Below, piece after piece: positions 52,669 to 62,277 of a DNA stretch of 64,000 nt (positions are counted from its first letter, which is position 1; each line of letters starts with the position of its first letter). This DNA is from Rhodococcus yunnanensis NBRC 103083. Its GTDB lineage: Bacteria > Actinomycetota > Actinomycetes > Mycobacteriales > Mycobacteriaceae. A program made the position numbers and the translations under genes. The stretch covers positions 186,001 through 250,000 of the forward strand of contig NZ_BCXH01000003.1 in assembly GCF_001895005.1 (NCBI RefSeq), read 5' to 3'. The notes beneath the pieces are model-generated. The model was not told where the DNA came from and did not search any database. It saw nothing but the letters and a program-made list of their open reading frames with translations.

Positions 52669-53805
52669 TTGGCTATCCACGATATCGGTAACCTCACCGC
52701 CGCCGACGAGTCGCTGACCCACCAGATTGTCGATACCTTCGCCGTCGTCCAGCAGTCCGACCGCGGGTGGACCGAGAAGCTGTGGTGCGCGATGGCCAGC
52801 AAGGACGGATCGGTGTCGATGGATCTCGGCATCGGAAAATACACCAACCGCAACGTGATGGACGCGTTCGGCGGAGTGTCGCGTGGATACGAGCAGTGGA
52901 CGGTTCGGGCAAGTCGCGAACTCTCCTCTGCCCCAGACGATACCGAGGTCGGACCGATCAAGTGGGAGGTTCTCGAGCCGCTGAAGAAGGTCCGGTTGAC
53001 GCTGGAGGAGAACGAGCACCAGCCGATCTCGTTCGACGTCGTGTTCGAGGGACAACTCCAGCCGTTCTTCGAGGAACGCAACCGGCATCGAATCCACTCC
53101 CGGATCGAGAACGACGTCATCCGATACCACCAGGGCGGTGGAGTCACCGGTTGGCTGTCACTCGAAGGTGAGCGGATCGAGATCTCGGACTGGATTGCGG
53201 TACGAGATCACTCGTGGGGAGTACGTCAGCAGGTCGGTGTGTCGCCATCCGATCTCCAACCGATCCCCCGACCCGACGTCAGGAAGGGATCTTTTCATTG
53301 GACGCCATGGCTTTTCACCAATCCCGACGGCTCCAAGTACGAGATCATGCAATTCATCAGCAACAACCCGGTGCAGCCCTTCCATTCGGCACACATCGGC
53401 TACGAGGACGGCACACAGGAGAAGATCGTATCGACCGAAGTCACCCCGACCTTCGACCCGGGCACTCGTGAACTACGCACCGCCACACATCGTCTGGTGC
53501 TGGAGTCCGGCGAAGTACGCATCATCGAAGAGGAGCTGCTCGGCCACTCCGGATTCCATCTCAGCACTGCAGGCTACGGCGGATGGGCAGGTTCGGTCCA
53601 CGGATCGTGGAAGGGTGATCTTCACGTCGACGGCGACTACGTGAAGGACTGCCTCAATCATCCCGACATCGGAATGGTGCGCGACCGTCCAACGAAGCTC
53701 CGCGACGGCGATGCCATCGGCTACGGCATCCACGAGTCCTTCTACGTCGGTCAATGGCCCGAGTTCGGGATCGACGCGAGCGTCCCCGAGCGCAGGGTCA
53801 CCTAG
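52669..53805 (+). CDS. Lipocalin-like (CrtC/AttH/Svf1-type) protein of unknown function
   Basis: 378 residues, starting at TTG 52669 behind GAAAGGAAC; no better start is seen. The segment WIAVRDHSWGVRQQ, with an Arg-Asp-x-Ser-Trp-Gly pattern, and the beta-rich composition resemble the tandem lipocalin fold of CrtC/AttH/Svf1 proteins, which bind or hydrate hydrophobic molecules. Residues 160-240 and 290-350 look like the two barrel cores. No signal peptide. It lies in the same transcript as the kinase, separated only by the 17-bp array, so a role with the same hydrophobic intermediate is plausible. Family assignment is tentative. Confidence 0.65.
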   Translation: MAIHDIGNLTAADESLTHQIVDTFAVVQQSDRGWTEKLWCAMASKDGSVSMDLGIGKYTNRNVMDAFGGVSRGYEQWTVRASRELSSAPDDTEVGPIKWEVLEPLKKVRLTLEENEHQPISFDVVFEGQLQPFFEERNRHRIHSRIENDVIRYHQGGGVTGWLSLEGERIEISDWIAVRDHSWGVRQQVGVSPSDLQPIPRPDVRKGSFHWTPWLFTNPDGSKYEIMQFISNNPVQPFHSAHIGYEDGTQEKIVSTEVTPTFDPGTRELRTATHRLVLESGEVRIIEEELLGHSGFHLSTAGYGGWAGSVHGSWKGDLHVDGDYVKDCLNHPDIGMVRDRPTKLRDGDAIGYGIHESFYVGQWPEFGIDASVPERRVT

Positions 53806-53846
53806 AACCCGTCACTCGGCACTCGGCCCCAAGAAAAACCCAGAAA

Positions 53847-53886
53847 AAAAGACCCCGACCTCGATGTCCCGAGGCCGGGGTCTTTT
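53847..53886. terminator. Bidirectional terminator between accessory block and tRNA-Pro
   Basis: Stem AAAAGACCCCG/CGGGGTCTTTT (53847-53857 and 53876-53886) extended by CCTCG/CGAGG after one mismatch. The flanking A and T runs give a U-tract in both directions, so it can end both the + strand operon and the - strand tRNA transcript. Confidence 0.9.
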
Positions 53887-53897
53887 CTGTGCAACTG

Positions 53898-53971
<74 letters not shown>

Positions 53972-53989
53972 TGTACCGCGAGCAGAAGT

Positions 53990-55009
53990 CTAGCTTACGA
54001 CTGCCTCGGAACGCGAAACGCCCTCGTCGGAACCTTCCTTCGGGCCTTTTCGGGGTGCCGGAGTGAGCGTCAACAGGGTGGCTTCGGGGCGGCAGCAGAA
54101 CCGTGCGGGCGCCCACGGCGACGTTCCGATACCCGCGGACACGTGCAGCTGAGTGTGCGCACCCCACTTCGACGGACCCTTCACGCGCGAGCGATCGAGC
54201 TCACAATTGGTGACGAGTGCGCCGTAGAACGGCAGGCACAATTGTCCGCCGTGAGTGTGGCCCGCGAGCACGAGGTCGTATCCGTCGCCCGCGAAATTGT
54301 CGAGCACACGAGGCTCTGGCGAGTGAGTGATACCGAGCCGCAGATCTGCCAACGGGTTGGGCTGCCCAGCAATGGTGTCGTAGCGGTCGCGTTGGAGATG
54401 CGGATCGTCGACGCCCGCTGCTGCGATCCGGACGCCCGCAACCTCCAGTTCCCGGCGCACATGCGTCACATCGAGCCAACCGCGCTCGGTGAACGCCGCG
54501 CGGAGGTCACGCCACGGCAGTGACTCGCCCAGGATGCGCTTGTGTTCCTTCTTGAAGTACAGAAGCGGGTTCTTCGGCTTCGGCGCGAAATAGTCGTTGC
54601 TTCCGAAGACGAACAAGCCCGGTCGTGACAGCAGGGGCCCGAGCGACTGCACGACGGCAGGTACCGACCGCATGTGCGAAAGGTTGTCTCCGGTGTTGAC
54701 CACCAGATCGGGTTCGAGACGATCGAGTTCGCGTAGCCAATTCTGTTTCAGCCGCTGCCCCGGCATCATGTGAAGGTCGCTGATGTGCAGCACACGCAGC
54801 GACGACGATCCGGGTTCGAGGACGGCCATCGAGGTCTCACGCAGTGTGAATGCATTGCGCTCGATGAGCGTCGCGTACCCAACACCCAACGCCGCGGCGC
54901 CCGCTGTGGCCAGGGCCGCGCTTCGTACCGGAGCCCCGGCTGCGGCGTCACGAACGCGTGTTGCTGCATCGAGGATTGTGGAGGTCGAAGCTCTGTTATT
55001 CGCGAACAC
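53990..55009 (-). CDS. Metallophosphoesterase
   Basis: 339 residues. An N-terminal hydrophobic segment (PVRSAALATAGAAALGVGYA) may anchor it. The two-metal phosphoesterase motifs are present: ISDLHM (DxH), NTGDN (GDxxx), GSNDYF in place of GNHE, and AGHTHGGQ. It matches Rv3683 of M. tuberculosis in position (next to ponA2). Start GTG 55009; the exact start is uncertain. It likely cleaves a phosphate mono- or diester, possibly an envelope-linked one, given relatives such as YkuE and UDP-diacylglucosamine hydrolases. Confidence 0.9.
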   Translation of the reverse strand: MFANNRASTSTILDAATRVRDAAAGAPVRSAALATAGAAALGVGYATLIERNAFTLRETSMAVLEPGSSSLRVLHISDLHMMPGQRLKQNWLRELDRLEPDLVVNTGDNLSHMRSVPAVVQSLGPLLSRPGLFVFGSNDYFAPKPKNPLLYFKKEHKRILGESLPWRDLRAAFTERGWLDVTHVRRELEVAGVRIAAAGVDDPHLQRDRYDTIAGQPNPLADLRLGITHSPEPRVLDNFAGDGYDLVLAGHTHGGQLCLPFYGALVTNCELDRSRVKGPSKWGAHTQLHVSAGIGTSPWAPARFCCRPEATLLTLTPAPRKGPKEGSDEGVSRSEAVVS

Positions 55010-55080
55010 GGATTCAACGATACGTCAGCACACCGAATCGACGTGCGGCGTCGGGGTCGCCCCGCGTAGCGTTCTGTGTC

Positions 55081-55545
55081 ATGTCCGAACTAAAGTCCCA
55101 GCTCCGATCCGATCTGACTGCCTCGATGAAGGCAAAGGACAAACTCCGTACGGCGACCATTCGCATGCTCCTCGCCGCGATTCAGACCGAGGAGGTCTCC
55201 GGCAAGGAGGCGCACGAGCTCACCGACGAGCAGGTGCTCAAGGTGCTCGCGAAGGAATCCAAGAAGCGCGGCGAATCTGCCGAGATCTACACACAGAACG
55301 GGCGAGGTGAACTCGCGGCGACCGAGCATGCGGAAGCGCAGATCATCGACCAGTATCTGCCGACTCCGCTGACCGATGCCGAACTCGCCGATGTCGCGGA
55401 CACCGCGATCGCGCAGATCGCCGAGCAGCTGGGCGAGCGTCCGGCGATCCGTCAGATGGGCCAGGTCATGAAGGTGGCCACCGAGTTGGCGGCGGGCAAA
55501 GCCGATGGCTCACGCATCTCGAAGGCAGTCAAGGATCGTCTGTAG
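55081..55545 (+). CDS. GatB/YqeY domain protein
   Basis: 154 residues from ATG 55081 (MSELKSQLRS). The whole protein is the helical YqeY domain (RTATIRMLLAAIQ; IIDQYLPTPLTDAEL; QMGQVMKVATELAAGKADG), equivalent to the tRNA-contacting C-terminal part of GatB. Free-standing versions are widespread and their role is unsettled, though tRNA binding is suspected. Divergent from the metallophosphoesterase with a 71-bp gap. Confidence 0.92.
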   Translation: MSELKSQLRSDLTASMKAKDKLRTATIRMLLAAIQTEEVSGKEAHELTDEQVLKVLAKESKKRGESAEIYTQNGRGELAATEHAEAQIIDQYLPTPLTDAELADVADTAIAQIAEQLGERPAIRQMGQVMKVATELAAGKADGSRISKAVKDRL

Positions 55546-55562
55546 GTGCCTGCGGCGCCCGT

Positions 55563-55598
55563 GCCCGCGCAGTCACGTTCCGACGTAGCTGCGCGGGC
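55563..55598. terminator. Bidirectional hairpin between yqeY and ponA2
   Basis: 10-bp perfect stem GCCCGCGCAG/CTGCGCGGGC (55563-55572 and 55589-55598) between convergent genes. Confidence 0.75.
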
Positions 55599-55611
55599 CC
55601 CGCGGCCGCCT

Positions 55612-57987
55612 CTACCGAGGCGCGGTGATACCGGGTATCGCCGGAATCTGAATGTTCGGCGGTAGCGCGGGTATCGGGATGTTCGGCAACGCCGGAATCG
55701 CGGGCGCTACCGGGGCTTGGCGTACCGAACCGTCGCTGACGTAGATCGTGATGGTCGAGCCGGGCACCGCCGATCCCGACGGTGACACCGCCGTCACCGT
55801 GCCACGGGCAGCGGCGCTCTCGCTCGTCGCGGTGGTCACCTGGAAGCCCGCGCCCTGCAACGTTGCCGTCGCCGAGCTCTGGCTCTGGCCCGTGACGTCG
55901 GGGACCTGGCCGTTGGCCGAGCCGCGCACGTATTTCTGATCGATCGGCGGAAGCTCGACCGAACCGAAGTTGTTCGCGACGGGATCGATCGCCCCGTACC
56001 AGGTACGGGCAGGCTCGTTACCGCCGTAGAGGTTGCCGGAGCCACACGGACGAAGCGGGAACGAGCAGATCTCGCCGGGCGTCGGCGAGTCACCGTAGGT
56101 GTAGACCGCGGCGGCGTATCGGTTGGTGAAACCGAGGAATCCCGAGGACATGTGCGACTCGGTGGTTCCCGTCTTGCCCGACATCGGCAACGTCCAGCCG
56201 ACCGACCCTGCCGCACCTGCCGAGGTGCCGCCTGCCTGATCGTCCTTGCTCATCGCATTGGCGAGAGTATTGGCCAAACCGGGTTCCACGACCTGCTCGC
56301 ATGCCTGCTGAGTGACCGGAACCTGCTTGCCCTCGCGGTCGAACACCGAGTCGATCGGAGTCGGCGGGCACCACTTGCCACTCGATGCAAGCGTGGCGGC
56401 GACGTTCGACAGTTCGAGCGGATTGACCCACGTGGGTCCGAGCGTGAACGAACCGAGATTCTGCGACTTCTGGAAGTCCGCCATGGACTGCTCGTCGAAG
56501 CCGGACGTATTCGGGTCGGCGTACGAGCGCAGCCCGAGCCGCACCGCCATGTCCACCGTCGGCGTGACACCGACGGACTCGATGAGCTTGACGAACGCGG
56601 TGTTCGGCGACTGGGCGAGCGCGTCGGTGACCGACAGCGACGCCGGATAGTTTCCTGCGTTCTCGACGCAGTACGTGTTGGCGGGGCACCCGCGGGCACC
56701 ACCGTCGCCGAGGCCTTTGACCTCAGCGCGTCGTGGCACCTGCAGCGTCGCGCTCGTGCCGAGACCACGCTCCATCGCCGCAGCGGTGGTGAAGACCTTG
56801 AAGATCGAGCCTGCGCCGTGTCCGACGAGCGAATAGGGCTGAGCCTGAACGGTCTCGTCGGCGTCGGCGTCGAGGCCGTACGTGCGAGAGCTGCCCATTG
56901 CCAGAACCCGGTGATTGTCCTGACCCGGCGCGATGACGTTCATGACCGTCGCGACGCCGTCGAGCGTCGGGCTCGTGTTGGCGGCGAGCGATGCCTTGGT
57001 GGAGTTCTGCACGGCGGGATCGAGCGTCGTGCGAATCAGATATCCGCCCTTGTCGAGCTGCTCGCGGCTGATTCCGGCGTTGGCGAGGTATTGCAGCGCG
57101 TAGTCGCAGAAGAACCCGCGGTCACCTGCAGCGATGCATCCACGGGGAAGAGTGTTGGGCACCGGGAGCACCCCGAGCGGCTCGGCCTTGGCGGCACGGA
57201 ACTCGTCGGCGCGTTCGGGGATGTTCTGGATCATCGTGTCCAGCACGGTGTTCCGTCGATCGACGACACCCTGCTCGTTGGTGTACGGGTTCAGCGCCGA
57301 ACTCGACTGCACCATGCCCGCGAGCATCGCCGATTGTTTGGCGTCGAGCTGGCTGGCGTCGATGCCGAAGTAGGTCTGCGCCGCGTCCTGGATTCCGAAG
57401 GAGGCGTTGCCGAACGGCACGAGATTGAGATACCTAGTGAGGATCTCGTCCTTGGTCAGTTCCTTGTCCAGCGTCAGCGCCATCCGGATCTCGCGGATCT
57501 TGCGGGCGGGCGTGGTCTCGATGGCGGCGCGGCGCTCGGCGTCGGTCTTGGCCACCACGAGCAGTTGGTAGTTCTTGACGTACTGCTGATCGAGCGTCGA
57601 CGCACCCTGCTGGACCTGACCGCTCGTGGTGTTGGTCAGGAACGCACGAAGCGTGCCCTGCCAGTCCACACCCTGATGCTCGGCGAAGCGCTTGTCCTCG
57701 ATCGAGACGATGGCGAGCTTCATCTCGTTGGAGATCTTGTCGCTCGGGACCTCGAAACGCCGCTGCTCGTACAGCCACGCAATCGGATTGCCCGCGGAGT
57801 CGACCATGGTCGAGACAGCGGGAACCGCGCCCTCGACCAACTCGGCCGACACGTTGTCGACGGTGTCGGCGGCGCGATTGGACGCGAATCCGAACCCGCC
57901 GGCAAGGGGGAACATGACTCCGGCCAACAGCGCACCCGCGAGTGCAGAACATCCGGCGAGCTTCGCCACGGTTTTTCCAACTGACAC
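55612..57987 (-). CDS. ponA2: Bifunctional penicillin-binding protein PonA2
   Basis: 791 residues from GTG 57987. One membrane anchor (LAGCSALAGALLAGVMFPLAG), then a GT51 transglycosylase with catalytic Glu97 (SIEDKRFAEHQG) and QGASTLDQQYVKN, then a transpeptidase with SIFK (SxxK), SPN (SxN) and SGKTGT (KTG). It ends in one PASTA domain (VPDVTGQSQSSATATLQGAG) and a Pro/Ile/Ala-rich tail. It polymerises and cross-links peptidoglycan outside the membrane. The order beside whiB4 and the metallophosphoesterase matches Rv3682. The frame continues to 58473, but that part overlaps the promoter region and the whiB4 gene. The ribosome site is weak. Confidence 0.93.
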   Translation of the reverse strand: MSVGKTVAKLAGCSALAGALLAGVMFPLAGGFGFASNRAADTVDNVSAELVEGAVPAVSTMVDSAGNPIAWLYEQRRFEVPSDKISNEMKLAIVSIEDKRFAEHQGVDWQGTLRAFLTNTTSGQVQQGASTLDQQYVKNYQLLVVAKTDAERRAAIETTPARKIREIRMALTLDKELTKDEILTRYLNLVPFGNASFGIQDAAQTYFGIDASQLDAKQSAMLAGMVQSSSALNPYTNEQGVVDRRNTVLDTMIQNIPERADEFRAAKAEPLGVLPVPNTLPRGCIAAGDRGFFCDYALQYLANAGISREQLDKGGYLIRTTLDPAVQNSTKASLAANTSPTLDGVATVMNVIAPGQDNHRVLAMGSSRTYGLDADADETVQAQPYSLVGHGAGSIFKVFTTAAAMERGLGTSATLQVPRRAEVKGLGDGGARGCPANTYCVENAGNYPASLSVTDALAQSPNTAFVKLIESVGVTPTVDMAVRLGLRSYADPNTSGFDEQSMADFQKSQNLGSFTLGPTWVNPLELSNVAATLASSGKWCPPTPIDSVFDREGKQVPVTQQACEQVVEPGLANTLANAMSKDDQAGGTSAGAAGSVGWTLPMSGKTGTTESHMSSGFLGFTNRYAAAVYTYGDSPTPGEICSFPLRPCGSGNLYGGNEPARTWYGAIDPVANNFGSVELPPIDQKYVRGSANGQVPDVTGQSQSSATATLQGAGFQVTTATSESAAARGTVTAVSPSGSAVPGSTITIYVSDGSVRQAPVAPAIPALPNIPIPALPPNIQIPAIPGITAPR

Positions 57988-58144
57988 GAAGCACAGCGTA
58001 CGTGTGTCCGAGCTCCGGTCCCAGGTGCCGCCCTGTACCGGAGAGCCGGGAGGATCGCGGAAGCCCTGGTCGGGACGCGCGTACCAGAAATTTGCCCCCG
58101 TCGTCTTGCGTTCGACGCTGACTTTACCTAAATTATGAGCACGG

Positions 58145-58155
58145 TGTGATTCACA
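58145..58155. promoter_or_regulatory. Inverted repeat in the ponA2-whiB4 divergent region
   Basis: TGTGA-T-TCACA palindrome in the 292-bp gap, near a TATATG that could be a -10 for whiB4. The half-sites look CRP-like, but the spacing is too short for a CRP site. Confidence 0.35.
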
Positions 58156-58279
58156 TAACACTTGTATATGAATGTGGGGCAGCTCCCAGATCGGTGTGCT
58201 TCGAGCAGTGGAGTCGACGGGTCTAAGAGCTTCTGGAACGTCCAGCAAGGGCGTTCGAACTGCAAAGGGGTATCCGCAA

Positions 58280-58603
58280 ATGCACACGACAGCAGCACCG
58301 ACGCGGTTGGACGTAGAAGAAGCAGAGGCTCGAATTGCGTGGGTGGCACAGGCCAGGTGCTCCGGAATGGATCCTGACCAGCTTTTCGTGAGGGGGGCCG
58401 CGCAGCGTAAAGCTGCGACGATCTGCAGGCATTGTCCTGTACTGATGCAGTGCGGCGCCGACGCACTGGACAATCGTGTGGAGTTCGGCGTCTGGGGTGG
58501 GATGACCGAGCGTCAGCGACGTGCATTGCTCAAACAGCACCCCGAGGTCGACTCGTGGTCGGAATTCTTCGAGTCGCAGCGTCAGCAGCAGGCCGCTATC
58601 TGA
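58280..58603 (+). CDS. whiB4: WhiB-family iron-sulfur regulator WhiB4
   Basis: 107 residues. Four cluster cysteines (Cys27, Cys49, Cys52, Cys58; CRHCPVLMQC) hold a 4Fe-4S cluster, and GVWGG (70-74) with the following basic region forms the sigma/DNA contact. The neighbours (ponA2 on one side, two ArsA-like ATPases on the other) match whiB4 (Rv3681c), a redox sensor of the oxidative-stress response. ATG 58280 follows AAAGGGG. It is convergent with the ATPase gene, only 4 bp apart, with no hairpin between. Confidence 0.94.
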   Translation: MHTTAAPTRLDVEEAEARIAWVAQARCSGMDPDQLFVRGAAQRKAATICRHCPVLMQCGADALDNRVEFGVWGGMTERQRRALLKQHPEVDSWSEFFESQRQQQAAI

Positions 58604-58607
58604 CGTC

Positions 58608-59756
58608 TCAGGCCGATCGGGTGAGTTGATCGGCCACGGCTCGGAGGGCGTGCAGATCCGAGACCTCGAACGGCAGCGACGGAACGCCGACGATCGGGAC
58701 TCGCGGATGGGCCGAGGTGAACCGTCGAAGCAGACGGAGCTCACGGGAGGCCGTCACCGCACGCGCGGCGTGGATCCGTAGGACCGCAGCAGTCAGTGCC
58801 GCGGCCGAGTCGCCTACCTCGTCGAGCTGATCGGCCGCTGTGGCCGCGTGATCGGCAGGCAGTGTTGTCAGCGTGGGATGAGTTCGGTTGAGAACCAACC
58901 CGGCCAGCGGCATGCCCTCACCGCTCAAGCGGTCCACGAAGAACGCTGCCTCGCGCAACGCGTCGGGCTCGGCTGCGGCGACCACGATGAAACTCGTGCC
59001 GCTCTCGCGCAGCAGCTGGTAGGTGCGCGTCGCACGTTCGCGGAACCCGCCGAACATCGAATCCAGTGATTGCACGAATGCCGACGCGTCGGTGAGCATC
59101 TGGCTCCCGATCACCGTCGAGACACCGCGCAGCGCAAGACTCATCGCGCCCGTCACCATGCGGGTCAGACCGCGACCAGGAGCCATCAACAGCCGGATGA
59201 ACCTGCCGTCGAGGAACGAGCCGAGCCGCTGCGGCGCGTCGAGGAAATCGAGTGCGTTACGCGACGGGGGAGTGTCGACGACGATCAGATCCCACGTCGA
59301 ATCAGCCGCGAGCTGACCGAGCTTCTCCATCGCCATGTACTCCTGCGTGCCCGAGAACGACGACGCAACAGTCTGATAGAACGGATTGGCCAGCACCTGC
59401 TGCGCCTTCTCCGGTGTCGAATGCTCGATCACCATCTCGTCGAACGTCCGGCGCATGTTCAGCATCATCGCGTGCAACTCACCCGTCGCACCCTCGGGCA
59501 GTGCGACGGGTTGAGGAGAATTGTCCAACTCGCCGACGCCGAGTGCCTGCGCGAGCCGACGCGCGGGATCGATGGTGAGCACGACGACCTTGCGGCCCTG
59601 TTCGGCGGCCCTCAGAGCCATGGAGGCGGCCGTCGTCGTCTTTCCGACGCCGCCTGCTCCGCACACGACGACGATGCGTGAGGACTTGTCGAGCAGGATC
59701 TTCTCGATGTCGAGGATCGGCGCCGACTTGGTCGTCGCTCCGCTGGGTCGCGTCAT
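58608..59756 (-). CDS. Get3/ArsA-like ATPase, second subunit (Rv3680-like)
   Basis: 382 residues. The deviant P-loop [16 protein letters not shown], switch segments [10 protein letters not shown] and [15 protein letters not shown] belong to the ArsA/Get3 SIMIBI ATPases. In M. tuberculosis the Rv3679-Rv3680 pair forms a Get3-like heterodimeric ATPase (described as BagA/BagB) needed for tolerance to some growth conditions and not for arsenite export. No ArsB pump is nearby here either. Its ATG overlaps the stop of the upstream ATPase (ATGA, 59753-59756). Confidence 0.9.
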   Translation of the reverse strand: MTRPSGATTKSAPILDIEKILLDKSSRIVVVCGAGGVGKTTTAASMALRAAEQGRKVVVLTIDPARRLAQALGVGELDNSPQPVALPEGATGELHAMMLNMRRTFDEMVIEHSTPEKAQQVLANPFYQTVASSFSGTQEYMAMEKLGQLAADSTWDLIVVDTPPSRNALDFLDAPQRLGSFLDGRFIRLLMAPGRGLTRMVTGAMSLALRGVSTVIGSQMLTDASAFVQSLDSMFGGFRERATRTYQLLRESGTSFIVVAAAEPDALREAAFFVDRLSGEGMPLAGLVLNRTHPTLTTLPADHAATAADQLDEVGDSAAALTAAVLRIHAARAVTASRELRLLRRFTSAHPRVPIVGVPSLPFEVSDLHALRAVADQLTRSA

Positions 59757-60760
59757 TTCACACCCTGTTCCGTGAGCTCGGCCGCCAATTCGTACAGGCC
59801 GCCGAGGTCGACGCCGTCGGCGAGCATGGGTAGCTGCATGCGAGCGGTGTCGAGCTCGTCCAATTGAGCCGCACTGTCCACCTGCGCCGACAGTGTCGAC
59901 GCGTGTTCGATCGTCTCGGTCAGCAATCCGGCGAAATCGCTGTCCGACAGTGCGATCCCGGTCTTCTCCAGCCCCCTGCGTACAGCGGCTGCGTCGACGG
60001 TCCCCGTCGCTGCATCCTGCAGCGCCTCCGCCGGGAGATACGACGGTTCGGTTCGGTTGACGATGACCGTCCCGAGCCGTAGGTCCGCTGCTTCCAGCTC
60101 ACGAACCGCGTCCGTCGTCTCCTGCACCGGAAGCGCTTCGAGCAATGTGACGAGATGGACGACCGTGTCGGCGGAATGAAGGAGCCGGACGACGCCCTCG
60201 CTCTGCGAACGCACCGGACCGCCCTTCGCCAGATCCGCCATTGCCTTGGTCACGTCGAGGAAGTTTCCGATACGACCCGTCGGCGGCGAGTCGACCACGA
60301 CCTCGTCGTATACCCGCGAGCCCGCCTTGTCGGTACGGACGACGCATTCCTTGACCTTGCCGGTCAGCAGTACGTCGCGCAGGCCGGGGGCAATGGTCGT
60401 CGCGAACTCGATGGCGCCGATCTTGCGCATGGCTCGGCCCGCGAAACCGAGGTTGTAGAACATGTCCAGGTATTCGAGGAACGCGGTCTCGATATCGATG
60501 GCCAGCGCGAAGACCTCGCCGCCGCCGTCCGCGGACGCAACTCGCGTCTCGACCGGTGGAAGCGGCGGCACGTCGAACAGTTGCGCGATTCCCTGCCTGC
60601 CCTCGACCTCGACCAGCAGGACCTTGCGCCCGTCCGAGGCTAGCGCCAACGCGAGCGCTGCCGCTACCGTCGACTTCCCGGTGCCGCCTTTGCCCGAGAC
60701 GAAGTGCAAGCGTGCAGCGGCTGCCTTCTCCGGCCAACCGTCAAAACTCGAAGTACCCAC
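59753..60760 (-). CDS. Get3/ArsA-like ATPase, first subunit (Rv3679-like)
   Basis: 335 residues from GTG 60760 ([20 protein letters not shown]). The P-loop [18 protein letters not shown] has the signature Lys (GKGGxGKS), followed by [17 protein letters not shown] and [17 protein letters not shown]. The frame is open to 60844, but the homologous N-terminus I recall for Rv3679 begins near the chosen GTG, and the longer start would overlap the acyltransferase gene. It is expected to pair with the following subunit and hand over or bind a hydrophobic or tail-anchored client; the client is unknown. Confidence 0.88.
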   Translation of the reverse strand: MGTSSFDGWPEKAAAARLHFVSGKGGTGKSTVAAALALALASDGRKVLLVEVEGRQGIAQLFDVPPLPPVETRVASADGGGEVFALAIDIETAFLEYLDMFYNLGFAGRAMRKIGAIEFATTIAPGLRDVLLTGKVKECVVRTDKAGSRVYDEVVVDSPPTGRIGNFLDVTKAMADLAKGGPVRSQSEGVVRLLHSADTVVHLVTLLEALPVQETTDAVRELEAADLRLGTVIVNRTEPSYLPAEALQDAATGTVDAAAVRRGLEKTGIALSDSDFAGLLTETIEHASTLSAQVDSAAQLDELDTARMQLPMLADGVDLGGLYELAAELTEQGVK

Positions 60761-60785
60761 ATCACGACCATATAGAGACCAGTCA

Positions 60786-62243
60786 TCACCCGTTGCTCGG
60801 ATCGACCTCTCGTGTTGTCGATCCCACTTCGAGGAGAGCATCATGCAGCATCGCGGAATAGGTGTCGAGGTCGCTCACCGAATCGGGGCACACCACCAAG
60901 CAGACCGCGATGGTCTCGCCGAGACCGTAGAACCCGTGTGACAGGCAACGGCCGTTGTCGAGGAAAGGAGCTCCGGCGGTGAACACCGATCGACTGCCAC
61001 AGAGCTCGAGATCGGCAGGGCCTCGGTTGACGCTCACGATGTTGGTGTGGCCGCGGATGGTGTCGATCGACGCCGTGGCACCTGCCGACAATGCACTGCG
61101 AATAACGGCCCTGCGGAGCACGGCCTTGCGGATCATGGATCGGGTGATCGGTGCGGGCGAGAGGCTGTGTGCCCTCGGCATGTCGAGCAGGCGTTCGTGG
61201 TGTACACGGCGCTTTTCGGCCCGGAGGTCGTCATCGATCAGCGAGGCTCGTTCGCTGGTGTCGGACACGCCCGTGTGCAGATCGATCGCGCCGAGAACCG
61301 TGCGGTTGGAGGAGCGCCACCGCGTCGCGGCAGGCAATGCGATCGGCACGAAAGTGCTGATTCGGTCGACCACTTCGCCTTTCGCGCGAAAGTAGCGCCC
61401 CAGCGCGAGCCCCATCGCGGTCATCGCGGACGATGTGACCGAGAACCCGTCACGGCGCAGATCGGCGACGGGTACGAGAGTGATCGAGACCGACCGCGCC
61501 TCTGTCGGACGGCCGTTCAAGCTGGTCGGCGACACCGGCTGGCATCTCTGCACCGCGATGTCGGGTTGGTCTCGCACATGGCGTCGGTACGCCCGAACCG
61601 CGAGAACGGAGAGAATTCGAGATTGCGCCAACCGGTAGGGAGCGGCGGCGCCCGCGATCGCGGCAGAGACCACGCGCCGATGCCTGCGGCCCGAATGTCC
61701 GGGGAGTTCGCCTTCGATGTCGGTGGGGTGTGCCGCGTCGGCCGTGAAGAGCGCTCGCATCAAGCGGGATGCGCCGAGGCCATCGGTGACGGCATGTGAA
61801 ATTTGCAGAATCGTGATCGTCGCGTCGCCGCGCACGCCCGGCACACCGTCGACCCCGGTGACGACGTGCAGGATCCATGGGCGCTTCGATGCGTCGACTC
61901 GTTGGGTGACGATGTCGCCGAACAGTTCTTGGAACTCCGCCCAGGAACGGCCGGCGAGGTCGTGCCGGACGATGTGGTCTTTCGGCGCGACGTCCGACGG
62001 AACCCATGCCGGGTGCTCGATCCCGAGCGGGCTGTCGCGAAGCCGGCGTGTGAGGGCTGGGATGCGAGGTGCTCGTTCGGACACGTGATCGACGATGTCG
62101 GCGAATGCAGGTGCCCCGCCGTCGCCGGAGTCGAACGCGAGGAGCAGGTACTGATCCTGAGGACCGCCGTGCGCGGACGAGTAGTAGAACGACGCATCCA
62201 CCAGCGCTAGTCCGCCCATGTCGGTAGACAGTAGAGGCGCCAT
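60786..62243 (-). CDS. Wax ester synthase/diacylglycerol acyltransferase (WS/DGAT) family protein
   Basis: About 485 residues from ATG 62243 (MAPLLSTDMG); ATG 62258 or 62219 are possible. The catalytic motif HHxxxDG appears as ISHAVTDG (His150, Asp154): the first His is Ser, while the catalytic second His is kept. PLN-type region NRGPADLELCGSR and the C-terminal FLDNGRCLSHGFYG region fit the family, which makes triacylglycerol or wax esters from acyl-CoA. Rhodococci carry many paralogues and not all are active. It lies 25 nt upstream of the Get3-like pair on the same strand, so they may be co-transcribed. Confidence 0.85.
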   Translation of the reverse strand: MAPLLSTDMGGLALVDASFYYSSAHGGPQDQYLLLAFDSGDGGAPAFADIVDHVSERAPRIPALTRRLRDSPLGIEHPAWVPSDVAPKDHIVRHDLAGRSWAEFQELFGDIVTQRVDASKRPWILHVVTGVDGVPGVRGDATITILQISHAVTDGLGASRLMRALFTADAAHPTDIEGELPGHSGRRHRRVVSAAIAGAAAPYRLAQSRILSVLAVRAYRRHVRDQPDIAVQRCQPVSPTSLNGRPTEARSVSITLVPVADLRRDGFSVTSSAMTAMGLALGRYFRAKGEVVDRISTFVPIALPAATRWRSSNRTVLGAIDLHTGVSDTSERASLIDDDLRAEKRRVHHERLLDMPRAHSLSPAPITRSMIRKAVLRRAVIRSALSAGATASIDTIRGHTNIVSVNRGPADLELCGSRSVFTAGAPFLDNGRCLSHGFYGLGETIAVCLVVCPDSVSDLDTYSAMLHDALLEVGSTTREVDPSNG

Positions 62244-62264
62244 CGGCCCAGCACGCATTCGGGT

Positions 62265-62270
62265 TAGGCT
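62265..62270 (+). promoter_or_regulatory. -10 element, probable leaderless start of the DUF4177 gene
   Basis: TAGGCT ends 7 nt before ATG 62278, the TANNNT spacing of actinobacterial leaderless mRNAs. There is no ribosome site before the ATG. Confidence 0.5.
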
Positions 62271-62277
62271 CACCGGT

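Noticed and set aside
58145..58155. CRP binding site upstream of whiB4
   Set aside because: The TGTGA and TCACA half-sites are separated by one base instead of six, so it does not fit a CRP dimer.
58608..60760. Arsenite efflux ATPases
   Set aside because: No arsB, arsR or arsC is nearby, and the order matches the mycobacterial Rv3679-Rv3680 pair, which is Get3-like.
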